From positions 1 through 64,000 of the forward strand of contig JBAZXA010000008.1 in assembly GCA_041660045.1 (NCBI GenBank): DNA of 64,000 bases, in the 5' to 3' direction. Position 1 is the stretch's first letter. Each line of letters opens with the position of its first letter. This DNA comes from WM-3-3 sp041660045 (GTDB taxonomy: Bacteria > Pseudomonadota > Gammaproteobacteria > Methylococcales > Methylomonadaceae). The notes below the pieces were generated by a model. The model was not told the DNA's origin and searched no databases. It saw only the letters and a list, made by a program, of their open reading frames with translations. This document shows, one piece after another, positions 1 through 8,818 of the stretch. Both the position numbers and the translations under genes were made by a program.

Positions 1-2
1 AG

Positions 3-110
3 CCAAGGGCTGTCAAACGACGGCCTAAACCCTATCCTTTATTGACCAAAACAAGGGCTGAAGCCAAGGTCGACATCAAAAATTATGGACACCCGAAAAA
101 ACTTAAGTAA
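3..110 (+). pseudogene. 3' end of an IS4-type transposase (cut by window edge)
   Basis: An open frame runs in from the left edge and stops at TAA 108-110. It reads about 35 basic residues including RAVKRRPKPYPLLT followed by KNYGHPKKLK. The RPKPYPLLT block is typical of the extreme C-terminus of IS4-family DDE transposases. Only the tail is visible, so whether the element is intact cannot be judged. The family call rests on recognising this short motif. Confidence 0.5.
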
Positions 111-542
111 GTGCCATTCGGGTCAGAATAAATTGATTTTAACTCCGATAGTTTTTAACCAGCATTCAATCTAGTGTTAACCCATTATTTTCCCTTTGTT
201 TGTCAGCTTATATAGGTAATTCAATGCTGAAGGGCTTGATTTATCGCTTTTTAGGATAGCCTAACTCGCTTTGTAGCTATCGCTTATAAGTTTCCACTAG
301 TTTCCTAAAGACGCTATGGCTTAAACTGTTGTCCGGATTTTGGGTTTACTTTTGTAACTCAGGTTTAAAGATTATGCTGGCAAACCGAATTAATAAGACG
401 AGTGCCTAATAAATTAACCAAGATTCTACACCTTGCGCTGGGCTGTTAGTTTAAGCACAATCGCATAATGCCTTTTTCGGTTAATTTGCCGTTAATTTAG
501 CTTTTGCTAGAATCCGTACAATTTCCACCACCGCCTATCATT
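111..542. other. Noncoding stretch after the transposase tail
   Basis: About 430 bases with no convincing reading frame. The first part probably holds the right end of the insertion element; the rest is AT-rich and should contain the promoter of the CAP-domain gene. I see no clear hairpin, operator or RNA gene. Confidence 0.4.
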
Positions 543-1319
543 ATGAAATTCCAGCCTGTTTTTTGCTTGTCCGTTAAGCTCATGATTTACTTGACGTTGA
601 TTTTGCCATTAGCGTGTTTGGCTGATTTATCATCAGCCGAAATTGATGCCATGTTGGCCGCACATAATCAAGTCCGTTCTGCGGTATTGCCTACAGCAGC
701 AAATATGACGCGCTTGGTTTGGGACCCTAATTTAGCGACGGTAGCCCAAAACTTTGCTAACCAGTGTAATTTTGCCCACAATGCCAACCGCAACTTGGAT
801 TATTCGGCGTTGTCTGGTAATCCTGGTCAAGTTGGTGAAAACATTTTTGTCACTACGCGTCCGCGGGCGGCTGCACTTAGCGGTGCAAACAGTGCAGTCA
901 CTTCTTGGGCTTCTGAAGCCCCGGATTATAATTTGGCCAGCAATACTTGCGGTGCTGGCAAAGTGTGTGGGCATTACACCCAATTAGTTTGGGCCAATAC
1001 CTTGCGGGTAGGTTGTGGTATTACGCAATGCCCAAGCATAGGTGGACTTTCTTCGGCTTTTAACAACGGCCAGCTAGTGGTTTGCGATTATAATCCGGCT
1101 GGTAATTTTATCGGCCAATCACCTTATATAGCGGGTACTACTGGTAGCCAATGCCCGGGTAATTTACCCAATGTGGTCGATGGATTATGCTCACCCACGG
1201 CGGCTAATACAAGCGCTGTTACTACGGTGCCTAGCTTACCGCCGCTGGCATTAATGGCTTTGGGGCTAGCTTTGGCGGCATTGCTATGTGCCGCACCGAG
1301 CTTAAAACGTAAACACTGA
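543..1319 (+). CDS. Secreted CAP/SCP-domain protein with C-terminal sorting-like tail
   Basis: A 258-residue protein starting at ATG 543; a TTG 39 bases upstream is in frame but adds a proline-rich stretch in front of the signal peptide. Residues about 1-27 are a signal peptide ending ACLADL. A cysteine-rich secretory (CAP) domain follows, with the family blocks AHNQVR, GENIF, CGHYTQLVWANT and VVCDYNPAGNF. Bacterial CAP proteins are secreted; their biochemical role is mostly unknown. The C-terminus has VPSLPPLALMALG, a hydrophobic stretch and a basic SLKRKH end, which resembles IPTL-CTERM-type sorting tails. It is convergent with ureG across a hairpin. Confidence 0.85.
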   Translation: MKFQPVFCLSVKLMIYLTLILPLACLADLSSAEIDAMLAAHNQVRSAVLPTAANMTRLVWDPNLATVAQNFANQCNFAHNANRNLDYSALSGNPGQVGENIFVTTRPRAAALSGANSAVTSWASEAPDYNLASNTCGAGKVCGHYTQLVWANTLRVGCGITQCPSIGGLSSAFNNGQLVVCDYNPAGNFIGQSPYIAGTTGSQCPGNLPNVVDGLCSPTAANTSAVTTVPSLPPLALMALGLALAALLCAAPSLKRKH

Positions 1320-1349
1320 AACTAGCTTTATCCGTCACTAGGCTTTATC

Positions 1350-1375
1350 CCTCGCCTACCCTCAGGTTGGCGAGG
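1350..1375. terminator. Hairpin terminator between convergent genes
   Basis: Arms CCTCGCCTACC and GGTTGGCGAGG pair in 10 of 11 positions around a CTCA loop and are followed by CTGTTT. It lies between the stop codons of the CAP gene and ureG, so it may serve both strands. Confidence 0.6.
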
Positions 1376-1405
1376 CTGTTTATGGCCTAAAACGAGAGCT
1401 TGTAC

Positions 1406-2026
1406 TTAAGCTGCGTCCAGCAACATGCCTTGTTTAATAATAAAATCCACTACCGCTTCTACACCTTTGTCTGCCTTTATGTTGGTGAACACAAAAGGCC
1501 GCTCTCCGCGCATTTTTTTGGCATCCCTGTCCATCACTTCTAGTGACGCGCCAACATAGGGTGCAAGATCAATTTTGTTGATGATGAGTAAGTCCGAACG
1601 GGTAATGCCAGGGCCACCTTTGCGGGGAATTTTGTCACCAGCGGACACATCGATCACATATATTGTCAAATCGGCCAATTCCGGGCTAAAGGTTGCGCTT
1701 AAATTGTCGCCGCCACTTTCGACCATAACAAAATCCAGTTCTGGCCAACGCTCACATAGTTCATCCACTGCCGCTAAGTTCATCGAGGCATCTTCGCGGA
1801 TTGCTGTATGCGGGCAACCTCCGGTTTCCACACCCAATATGCGGGCTTCTGGCAACGCTTGGCTGCGGATTAAAAACTGCTGGTCTTCACGGGTATAGAT
1901 GTCATTGGTGACTACGCCAATTTCAAATTGATCGCGCATTTTTTTACATAAGGCATCAACCAAGGCGGTTTTGCCAGAACCCACGGGGCCGCCTATGCCC
2001 ACCCGTAATATTTGTTTATCGCTCAT
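1406..2026 (-). CDS. ureG: Urease accessory GTPase UreG
   Basis: UreG is the SIMIBI-class GTPase that drives nickel delivery to urease with UreD, UreE and UreF. The 206-residue protein has the P-loop GGPVGSGKT at residues 12-20, the block ESGGDNLSATFSPEL and the guanine-specificity motif NKIDLAPYVGA. The start MSDKQILRVG is preferred because GAGGGG precedes it; an in-frame upstream ATG would add 15 atypical residues overlapping ureF. It is the last gene of the urease operon. Confidence 0.95.
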   Translation of the reverse strand: MSDKQILRVGIGGPVGSGKTALVDALCKKMRDQFEIGVVTNDIYTREDQQFLIRSQALPEARILGVETGGCPHTAIREDASMNLAAVDELCERWPELDFVMVESGGDNLSATFSPELADLTIYVIDVSAGDKIPRKGGPGITRSDLLIINKIDLAPYVGASLEVMDRDAKKMRGERPFVFTNIKADKGVEAVVDFIIKQGMLLDAA

Positions 2027-2036
2027 TTTAGTCCCC

Positions 2037-2711
2037 TCAAGAACGGAATAATCGGGAATATTGCATTTCATGACGGCAGCTAGCTAAGCTTAAGCCAAAG
2101 ACACTGCCGCCGATATCTTCATCGTTAAGCTTTAACGCCACGCTAACTTGCTGGGGTATTAAAGCCGCCAATTGTGTTAGTAAACGTTGGCCTGCCACTT
2201 GTCCTAAAGGTACCAGTTTGACGGCACACAGGACTTGGTTTTCCAACCAACTCCATAAGTAACCGGTTACTGCGTGTTGTTTAGGGATTTGCCAACGCAC
2301 TGCCGCTAAGCTAAATAAGGTGGCTAAAGTGGCTGTGGGCTGACGCTGCCAAAGTTTAGCTTCTGTTAACTCCAGCTCCGTTAACAAACGCGCCAAGGCT
2401 TGCCCCATGTGTTTATCTTCTGCGCGTAGTTCTGCTGTTTCACGGTGTGCCTTAAGTGTTGTGCTCCACTCGCTAACTTTTTGGTTATCACCCACTAACC
2501 AACCATCATAAAGCCTGCACAAAATGGGCAGGTCTATTTGGGTCATGCTGGTTTGCATTATGGCTTGTAGCCAATCGCGCGTGTCATCGGCGTTGTTTAA
2601 CCAACGCTGGTCAATAGCCAGTTCCAAGCCTTGGGAATAGCTGTACATGCCGATGGGTAGGCCTGGGCTTACCAATTGCAGCAAGCGCAGCATAGCCAAT
2701 TCAGTGATCAT
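2037..2711 (-). CDS. ureF: Urease accessory protein UreF
   Basis: UreF acts with UreD and UreG in the pre-activation complex on apo-urease. The protein is 224 residues from ATG 2711 (MITELAMLRLLQL) and carries the family block SPGLPIGMYSYSQGLE near the N-terminus. The chosen start overlaps the end of ureE by 11 bases, the usual translational coupling. An earlier start would add 21 residues read from the His-rich end of ureE in another frame and is unlikely. Confidence 0.93.
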   Translation of the reverse strand: MITELAMLRLLQLVSPGLPIGMYSYSQGLELAIDQRWLNNADDTRDWLQAIMQTSMTQIDLPILCRLYDGWLVGDNQKVSEWSTTLKAHRETAELRAEDKHMGQALARLLTELELTEAKLWQRQPTATLATLFSLAAVRWQIPKQHAVTGYLWSWLENQVLCAVKLVPLGQVAGQRLLTQLAALIPQQVSVALKLNDEDIGGSVFGLSLASCRHEMQYSRLFRS

Positions 2712-3132
2712 GGTGATGGTATGCCCCAGCTTCCGGCTCAAATGGTAATGACTCTTGCAATACTTTAAGCCCAAGGCCCTCTACCATGTGGTCCAAGACA
2801 TGGTCATGCAGATAGCGCAGTTCGCCTGGCAATATTTGTAATGCGATATGGCGGTTGCCCAAATGGTAACAAGCCCTAGCAAATAGCAGGGTATCCTCTG
2901 TGCGTACTAGCGAGAGCATTTCCTCAGCAGCATGAATCTTTACCTTATAGCGTTTCTCGCCCGTTAATACGCTACCCGAACGTATGTAACTGCCACGTGG
3001 CAATACTAAACCTACTGCGACACCACTGTCTGTGGTCGCAGATAATCGGCTTTTTTGGCGGGCATCAAAAGCTAACGTTAGGCTGTCATCGGCCTTGATT
3101 TCTGGAGATAGTATTTCAGTGAGTTTTAACAT
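2701..3132 (-). CDS. ureE: Urease nickel metallochaperone UreE
   Basis: UreE is the dimeric nickel chaperone that hands nickel to UreG. The 143-residue protein has the usual two-domain size, with the DHVLDHMVEGLG region in the C-terminal domain. It ends in a short His-rich tail, AYHHHDH, a modest version of the long His tails of some UreE proteins. It lies between ureC and ureF. Confidence 0.93.
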   Translation of the reverse strand: MLKLTEILSPEIKADDSLTLAFDARQKSRLSATTDSGVAVGLVLPRGSYIRSGSVLTGEKRYKVKIHAAEEMLSLVRTEDTLLFARACYHLGNRHIALQILPGELRYLHDHVLDHMVEGLGLKVLQESLPFEPEAGAYHHHDH

Positions 3133-3163
3133 GGGCTTGAATAATTAAGTGGAAAACAATCCG

Positions 3164-4867
3164 TCAAAACAAAAAATAGCGCTGGGCTAGCGGCAAAACC
3201 GCCAACGGTTCACAGGTTAATAAGTGGCCATCTGCGCGCACCGCATAGGTTTGTGGATCAACTTCAATATTAGGTTGATAGGTATTATGCAGTAAATCTT
3301 TTTTGCCTATCCCTCGGGTATTGTTAACAATACCGATGCGTTTATTTAGCCCTAAGGATTTTGGCACCCCATCTTTTACTGCGGCTTGTGACAAAAATAT
3401 CATGGAATTTGCCGCTGCGGTTACCCCAAACGCCCCAAACATAGGCCGGTAATGCACGGGTTGTGGTGTTGGGATAGACGCATTAGGATCCCCCATTGCG
3501 GCGGCGGCTATTAATCCGCCTTTTAAGATCAGACTCGGTTTAACACCAAAAAAAGCCGGGTTCCATAACACCAAATCAGCTAGTTTACCCACTTCTATGG
3601 AGCCAACTTCATGGGCAATCCCATGGCTGATAGCGGGGTTGATAGTGTATTTGGCAATATAACGTTTGATGCGGAAATTATCATGCTGGGCGCTATCGCC
3701 GGCTAAACTGCCCCGTTGAATTTTCATTTTATGTGCGCTTTGCCACGTGCGCATAATCACCTCACCCACCCGGCCCATCGCTTGTGAGTCCGAGGAAATC
3801 ATGGCGAAAGCACCTAAGTCATGCAATATATCTTCAGCAGCGATAGTTTCACGGCGTATCCGCGATTCAGCGAAAGCCACATCTTCTGGAATGCTGGGAT
3901 CCAAATGGTGGCAAACCATCAACATGTCCAAATGCTCATCTACCGTGTTTACCGTATAAGGTCGTGTTGGATTGGTTGAAGATGGCAACACATTGGGCAA
4001 ACCGCAGGCTTTGATAATATCTGGGGCATGTCCGCCACCGGCACCTTCGGTATGGTAAGTATGGATGGTGCGGCCTTTAAAAGCGGCGATGGTATCCTCC
4101 ACAAACCCGGATTCATTCAGCGTGTCGGTATGGATAGCCACTTGCACATCATACTGTTCGGCAACATCCAAACAACAATCAATTGCTGCTGGTGTTGTTC
4201 CCCAATCCTCATGCAGCTTTAAACCCATCGCGCCAGCCTGGAGTTGTTCTTCCAATGCGATAGGCAAACTGGCATTACCTTTACCCAGCAGGCCAAAATT
4301 CATCGGCAAGCCATCTAAGGCCAATAACATTTGCTGTATATGCCATGGCCCTGGTGTGCATGTGGTCGCATTAGTGCCAGTTGCAGGCCCAGTTCCGCCG
4401 CCTATCATGGTAGTAATACCCGAATTTAGGGCTTCTTCTATTTGTTGCGGGCAAATAAAATGGATATGCGCATCTATGCCGCCGGCTGTAAGGATATTGC
4501 CTTCCCCGGCAATGATTTCTGTACCCGGGCCTATGATCATGTCCACGCCATTTTGGATGTCTGGATTACCGGCCTTGCCTATGGCAGCAATACGGCCTTG
4601 TTTAACGCCGACATCAGCTTTGATTATGCCCCAGTGATCGACAATTAAGGCATTGGTAATCACCAAATCCATTGCTGTTTTTGCAGCCACTTGGCTTTGC
4701 CCCATACCATCACGGATCACTTTACCGCCACCAAACTTTACTTCATCACCATACAGCGTGCGGTCTGCCTCAACCTGTAAAAACAACTCAGTATCGCCCA
4801 GGCGGACTTTATCCCCAGTTGTAGGACCAAACATATCGGCATAAGCTTGCCGGCTGATTTTACTCAT
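3164..4867 (-). CDS. ureC: Urease alpha (catalytic) subunit
   Basis: This is the nickel-dependent catalytic subunit, hydrolysing urea to ammonia and carbamate in the cytoplasm. It has 567 residues, standard length. Visible active-site residues are H134 and H136 in AHIHF, the lysine to be carbamylated K217 in GLKLHED, H246, H272 in YHTEGAGGGH, and flap residues C319-H320 in MVCHHLD. Nothing needed for activity is missing. It overlaps ureB by 4 bases (ATGA). Confidence 0.98.
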   Translation of the reverse strand: MSKISRQAYADMFGPTTGDKVRLGDTELFLQVEADRTLYGDEVKFGGGKVIRDGMGQSQVAAKTAMDLVITNALIVDHWGIIKADVGVKQGRIAAIGKAGNPDIQNGVDMIIGPGTEIIAGEGNILTAGGIDAHIHFICPQQIEEALNSGITTMIGGGTGPATGTNATTCTPGPWHIQQMLLALDGLPMNFGLLGKGNASLPIALEEQLQAGAMGLKLHEDWGTTPAAIDCCLDVAEQYDVQVAIHTDTLNESGFVEDTIAAFKGRTIHTYHTEGAGGGHAPDIIKACGLPNVLPSSTNPTRPYTVNTVDEHLDMLMVCHHLDPSIPEDVAFAESRIRRETIAAEDILHDLGAFAMISSDSQAMGRVGEVIMRTWQSAHKMKIQRGSLAGDSAQHDNFRIKRYIAKYTINPAISHGIAHEVGSIEVGKLADLVLWNPAFFGVKPSLILKGGLIAAAAMGDPNASIPTPQPVHYRPMFGAFGVTAAANSMIFLSQAAVKDGVPKSLGLNKRIGIVNNTRGIGKKDLLHNTYQPNIEVDPQTYAVRADGHLLTCEPLAVLPLAQRYFLF

Positions 4868-5187
4868 GACGGGGTCTCCAGATTGCCCATAATCGCCTGC
4901 CGAAAGCCATAAACACGGCGTAAGCCAGCATAAGGCACTAGCTGGATTTGCCGCTGCTGGCCGGGTTCAAAGCGTACTGCCGTACCTGCCGGAATATCCA
5001 GCCGATAGCCACGTGCCTGTTCCCGGTCAAATTGCAAAGCCGGGTTAGTTTCGTAAAAATGATAGTGCGAACCCACTTGTATTGGCCTGTCGCCACTATT
5101 GGCAACCACTAGCGAGATGGCTATCGTGTTGGCATTTAGCTCAATTTCACCGGCTTCTGGGATAATTTCTCCAGGGATCATATGCAC
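4864..5187 (-). CDS. ureB: Urease beta subunit
   Basis: A 107-residue structural subunit starting MHMIPGEIIPEAGEIELN, with the family blocks VANSGDRPIQVGSHYHF and GTAVRFEPGQ. It is a separate polypeptide, as in most proteobacteria. It sits 2 bases after ureA and overlaps ureC by 4 bases, so the three structural subunits are tightly coupled. Confidence 0.97.
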   Translation of the reverse strand: MHMIPGEIIPEAGEIELNANTIAISLVVANSGDRPIQVGSHYHFYETNPALQFDREQARGYRLDIPAGTAVRFEPGQQRQIQLVPYAGLRRVYGFRQAIMGNLETPS

Positions 5188-5189
5188 TC

Positions 5190-5492
5190 CTAGTCTATGG
5201 GATTATGGACAGTCACTAATTTAGTGCCGTCAGGAAAGGTCGCTTCAATTTGCACATCAGGTAACATTTCGCTAATGCCTTCCATTACATCGTCGCGGTT
5301 TAATAATGTCCGTCCATAATCCATTAATTCGGCAACGCTACGGCCATCGCGCGCGCCTTCCATAATAGCGGCCGAAATAAACGCCACCGCTTCTGGGTAA
5401 TTTAGTTTTAAGCCGCGGGCTTTGCGGCGCTCAGCCAATAAAGCGGCGGTAAAAATTAACAGCTTATCTTTTTCATGTGATGTTAATTGCAT
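5190..5492 (-). CDS. ureA: Urease gamma subunit
   Basis: A 100-residue subunit beginning MQLTSHEKDKLLIF, with the conserved block RKARGLKLNYPEAVAFISA and the ending VTVHNPID. AGAGGAAA precedes the ATG at ribosome-binding distance. First structural gene of the urease operon, downstream of ureD. Confidence 0.97.
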   Translation of the reverse strand: MQLTSHEKDKLLIFTAALLAERRKARGLKLNYPEAVAFISAAIMEGARDGRSVAELMDYGRTLLNRDDVMEGISEMLPDVQIEATFPDGTKLVTVHNPID

Positions 5493-5556
5493 GGGTTTCC
5501 TCTTTCTAATTAGCTGTATAGCAATAACAGCAGCTTTTTTATTCTATAAACAAGGC

Positions 5557-6411
5557 TTAAGTTGACCAAATTCTCGGGCTACAGGCCTTACGCAGGATCA
5601 CCGTGGGGCGCAGCAATTGCCATAGCTGCTGAAAATAATCACGCAATCGATCCGCACGGCTATCTAGGCCACGGCATACCAGCAAGTCATCCAGTAAGGT
5701 AACGCCCAAACCTGCACGCTCTCCGATAAACTCTTGCACTAGGCTCAACTGTTGGCCGGTCGCAGGATACGCCAGTAACGTCCCACAAGCACTTTGGCCT
5801 TTTAAGCCCCAGTTAGCCGCAAAAGCCAAGGCATCAATTTTTAAACGTTCCTTATAAAACAGTTCGCCATCGCGCCTAATTTGCCAATTCATAAACACTT
5901 GGCCATCGGCAAAACCTTCACCCGCGGCAGGCCGTCCAAAGGCCATAATCTCCCAGCCCATAAAGCGTGCACCAATCGCCAGATCCAAACTTAAGCCGGT
6001 GTTCACTTGGGCACCTTCATACATTATGCTTTCTTGGGGCAACCATTCTAAACTGCCCCCTGTAGCCACCGTTGCCTGTACTTGTTGTTTAGCCTGAGCA
6101 CCGTTACTACGATAAAACTTACCGGCAGCAGGCGTTGTTACCAAAGCGGCACTAGCGCTAGCAGCTGTCAGATTAATACTTAAACTATCCCCTGCCACCA
6201 CGCCACCGGGTGGATGCAACACGTAGACATGGCACACTTCGCCTTCAGGATAAAACGGCCGTTGCACAGTTAATGGCCCGATATGGCTGCGCTGCGCTAA
6301 TACGGTTTTACCGTGTTGCTGTGCAAACCCTAAGTCCAACCTTGCCTGCCAGCCTTGGACTGGTTGGCTGTTTAATGCAATAGGCGCTTTTTGTTTCACG
6401 TTACAATTCAA
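5557..6411 (-). CDS. ureD: Urease accessory protein UreD
   Basis: UreD (UreH) is the scaffold that binds apo-urease and channels nickel. The 284-residue protein has HPPGGVVAGDSL, TTPAAGKFYRS and EWLPQESIMYEGAQ, all diagnostic. The likely start is a TTG at 6411 with GGAG 8 bases upstream; no better ATG exists. It opens the urease operon. A 64-base gap separates it from ureA. Confidence 0.94.
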   Translation of the reverse strand: MNCNVKQKAPIALNSQPVQGWQARLDLGFAQQHGKTVLAQRSHIGPLTVQRPFYPEGEVCHVYVLHPPGGVVAGDSLSINLTAASASAALVTTPAAGKFYRSNGAQAKQQVQATVATGGSLEWLPQESIMYEGAQVNTGLSLDLAIGARFMGWEIMAFGRPAAGEGFADGQVFMNWQIRRDGELFYKERLKIDALAFAANWGLKGQSACGTLLAYPATGQQLSLVQEFIGERAGLGVTLLDDLLVCRGLDSRADRLRDYFQQLWQLLRPTVILRKACSPRIWST

Positions 6412-6481
6412 TGAAAAAGCTCCTAATTTATCTCAAAAACTGAGCTTAACTATTGCTAAGCAATACTGTGTAGCCTCGCCT

Positions 6482-7060
6482 TTACACCCCAGCCAATAAC
6501 GCTATGCCCACCACAGTGCAAGCTAAGGCCATTGTTTTACCTAACAGTTTTAGCCTAGCTGCAGCTAATATTCCCAAGCTTAAGCCGATTGCATGTAACA
6601 ACGCGGTGCCTAGTAAAAAACCTGCGGCATAAGCTAGAGCGTTACTATCTGACGTCAGCTCTACGGCGTGGACATATCCATGCACGACTGCAAACAATGC
6701 TACTAACATAGCCGCCCATAGCGTGGACAACCGTGTCTGCTGCCATAGCAATAAGCCAATCGCTAACAAAGTAAACGCCACTAGGGTTTCTGAGGCGTGA
6801 AGGCTAAAACCTAACCAAGCCATACCAGCACCGGCCACCATGGCAACTAAAAAACTAAATGGCAACTGCCACCAAGCCTTAGCGCCGAGCATAATAGCCC
6901 ATACGCCTACCGCCAGCATCACCAACAAGTGGTCTAGGCCTAGCATAGGATGCAAAATGCCGTGTACTAAGCCAGGCGCTGTCGCTAAACCGGTATGCGC
7001 GTATGCAGGTATTGCAAATAAGCTAAAGGTGATTAACAAGCCAGTTGATTTTATCTTCAT
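6482..7060 (-). CDS. ureJ: HupE/UreJ-type nickel permease
   Basis: A 192-residue membrane protein with an N-terminal signal-like segment ending AYAHTG and about six further hydrophobic segments. The HupE/UreJ signature HPMLGLDHLLVMLAVG is present near residue 35; these proteins import nickel or cobalt for hydrogenase or urease. The start MKIKSTG is preferred because GGAGATACC lies just upstream; an ATG four codons earlier is possible. Its place beside ureD makes nickel the likely cargo. Confidence 0.88.
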   Translation of the reverse strand: MKIKSTGLLITFSLFAIPAYAHTGLATAPGLVHGILHPMLGLDHLLVMLAVGVWAIMLGAKAWWQLPFSFLVAMVAGAGMAWLGFSLHASETLVAFTLLAIGLLLWQQTRLSTLWAAMLVALFAVVHGYVHAVELTSDSNALAYAAGFLLGTALLHAIGLSLGILAAARLKLLGKTMALACTVVGIALLAGV

Positions 7061-7211
7061 TGGTATCTCCATTGGTATAGCCTAGCTTTAGGCAAGACTG
7101 GTTAAACAGTAAAAAACTATGTCAGTAATATTCTGCTTTCAGCTGGTATAGACATGCTGGCAACTGTAACATAAGCAATGCGGATAAGGTTTTGTTGTAG
7201 AAATTTTGCTT

Positions 7212-7994
7212 TTATACGGTTAGATAACGTTTAATCATCTCATCCGTAAGCTCCTCCATTTGGCCTATGCCCACAGTCCGCCCCCTATCCATAATACAAA
7301 AACGGTCTGCCACTTTTCTGGCAAAGGGTAGTTTTTGTTCCACCAGCAACACGGTTACCCCTAACGCCTGATTGATTTTAACAATGGCTTCATGGACTTC
7401 GCCTAAGCGCTCAGGATGAACTGGTGGTTGCGGGATGGCTTTACCAAATGACTTGTTTAAACGGATAATCACATCCCCAATTTCACTAACAATATTGGGC
7501 TGTATGCCTTCTGTAGGCTCATCTAAAATCAATAGCCTAGGATTTAACACCAGCGCCCGGCCAATAGCCAATTGCTGTTGCTGCCCGCCTGATAAGTCTC
7601 CGCCACGGCGTTTAAGCATTTGCTGGAGTACTGGAAAAATCTCAAAAATAGCCTCGGGAATTTTTTTAATGCCTTGCTTACTGGCCGCGCGCAAGCCAAT
7701 TTTTAGATTTTCTTCTACCGTCATTAAGGGAAATATTTCTCGGCCTTGTGGTACATAACCTATGCCTAATTCTGCGCGTTGCTCAGCTTTTACTGTGTTT
7801 AAGGTATAACCATCCAAACTTAGGTGGCCAGTCTTCATCGGAATTAAACCCATAATGGCTTTAAGCAAGGTGGTTTTACCCACACCATTGCGCCCCATTA
7901 AACACACGCAGGCACCTGCTGGCACCTCTAAATCTATGTCCCATAAGGTATGACTTTCACCGTAAAATTGATTCAGTGCTTCAATTTTTAACAT
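7212..7994 (-). CDS. urtE: Urea ABC transporter ATP-binding protein UrtE
   Basis: One of two cytoplasmic ATPases of the high-affinity urea importer. Walker A is GRNGVGKTT, the signature is LSGGQQQQLAIGRAL, and Walker B is LLILDEPTEGIQP. At 260 residues it is about 30 longer than the paralogue at 34679-35368: an extra segment around KSFGKAIPQPPVHPERLGEV sits between Walker B and the switch region VTVLLVEQ. The frame is intact, so this is a real insertion. Last gene of the first urt operon, overlapping urtD by one base. Confidence 0.95.
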   Translation of the reverse strand: MLKIEALNQFYGESHTLWDIDLEVPAGACVCLMGRNGVGKTTLLKAIMGLIPMKTGHLSLDGYTLNTVKAEQRAELGIGYVPQGREIFPLMTVEENLKIGLRAASKQGIKKIPEAIFEIFPVLQQMLKRRGGDLSGGQQQQLAIGRALVLNPRLLILDEPTEGIQPNIVSEIGDVIIRLNKSFGKAIPQPPVHPERLGEVHEAIVKINQALGVTVLLVEQKLPFARKVADRFCIMDRGRTVGIGQMEELTDEMIKRYLTV

Positions 7995-8818
7995 TAACCC
8001 CCCAAATACACTTGTATCACGCGAGGGTCATTTTGCACCTCATCCATCGTGCCTTCAGTAAGCACGGAACCTTCATGCAAGACCGTTACTTTACGGGCAA
8101 TGGAGCGGACAAATTCCATATCATGCTCGACAACAACGATCGAATGTTGGCCTTGTAAGGACAATAACAACTGCGCAGTACGTTCAATTTCTTGATGGGT
8201 CATACCGGCAATGGGCTCATCAACCAACATGACTTTTGGCTCTTGCATCAGTAGCATACCTATCTCTAACCATTGCTTTTGACCGTGGGATAAAATCCCG
8301 GCGCGTTGATGCTTAGCCTCGGTTAAACCAATAGTCTCTAAAACATGGTCTATGCGTTCGTGTTGGCTAGGGTTTAAACGGTAAAACAAGGTTTGCCAAG
8401 TACGCTTGTCCGCTTTTAACGCCAACTCCAAATTCTCAAAGACACTGAGTTTGTCAAACACACTGGGTTTTTGAAATTTTCGGCATATCCCGGCTTGGGC
8501 TATCGCTGGCTCATCCATACCCAATAAATCGATGGTTTGGCCAAAAAAAACCGAGCCTGTATCTGGTCTAGTTTTACCGGTAATCACATCCATTAGCGTG
8601 GTTTTGCCTGCGCCATTAGGGCCAATCAAGCAACGCAGCTCACCATCATCAATATAAAGTGACAGTTTATTAAGCGCCTTAAAGCCATCAAAACTAACAC
8701 TAACATCTTCTAGATATAAAATAGGGCCGTGCCGGGTGTCTAATGTGTCCTCTTGCACTAAACTGCCGCTTTTAACGCGCTCGTCAAGTTGCAACTGCTC
8801 GGATGGCGTTTGGCTCAT
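7994..8818 (-). CDS. urtD: Urea ABC transporter ATP-binding protein UrtD
   Basis: The second ATPase of the importer, 274 residues. An N-terminal extension of about 27 residues precedes the ABC domain. Walker A is GPNGAGKTT, the signature is LSHGQKQWLEIGMLL (the LSHGQ form is usual for UrtD), and Walker B is VMLVDEPIAGM. It overlaps urtC by 4 bases and urtE by one. Confidence 0.95.
   Translation of the reverse strand: MSQTPSEQLQLDERVKSGSLVQEDTLDTRHGPILYLEDVSVSFDGFKALNKLSLYIDDGELRCLIGPNGAGKTTLMDVITGKTRPDTGSVFFGQTIDLLGMDEPAIAQAGICRKFQKPSVFDKLSVFENLELALKADKRTWQTLFYRLNPSQHERIDHVLETIGLTEAKHQRAGILSHGQKQWLEIGMLLMQEPKVMLVDEPIAGMTHQEIERTAQLLLSLQGQHSIVVVEHDMEFVRSIARKVTVLHEGSVLTEGTMDEVQNDPRVIQVYLGG

Noticed and set aside
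7520..7720. Frameshift or pseudogene in the long UrtE (7212-7994)
   Set aside because: The extra segment is in frame between intact Walker B and switch motifs, so it is a length variant and not damage.
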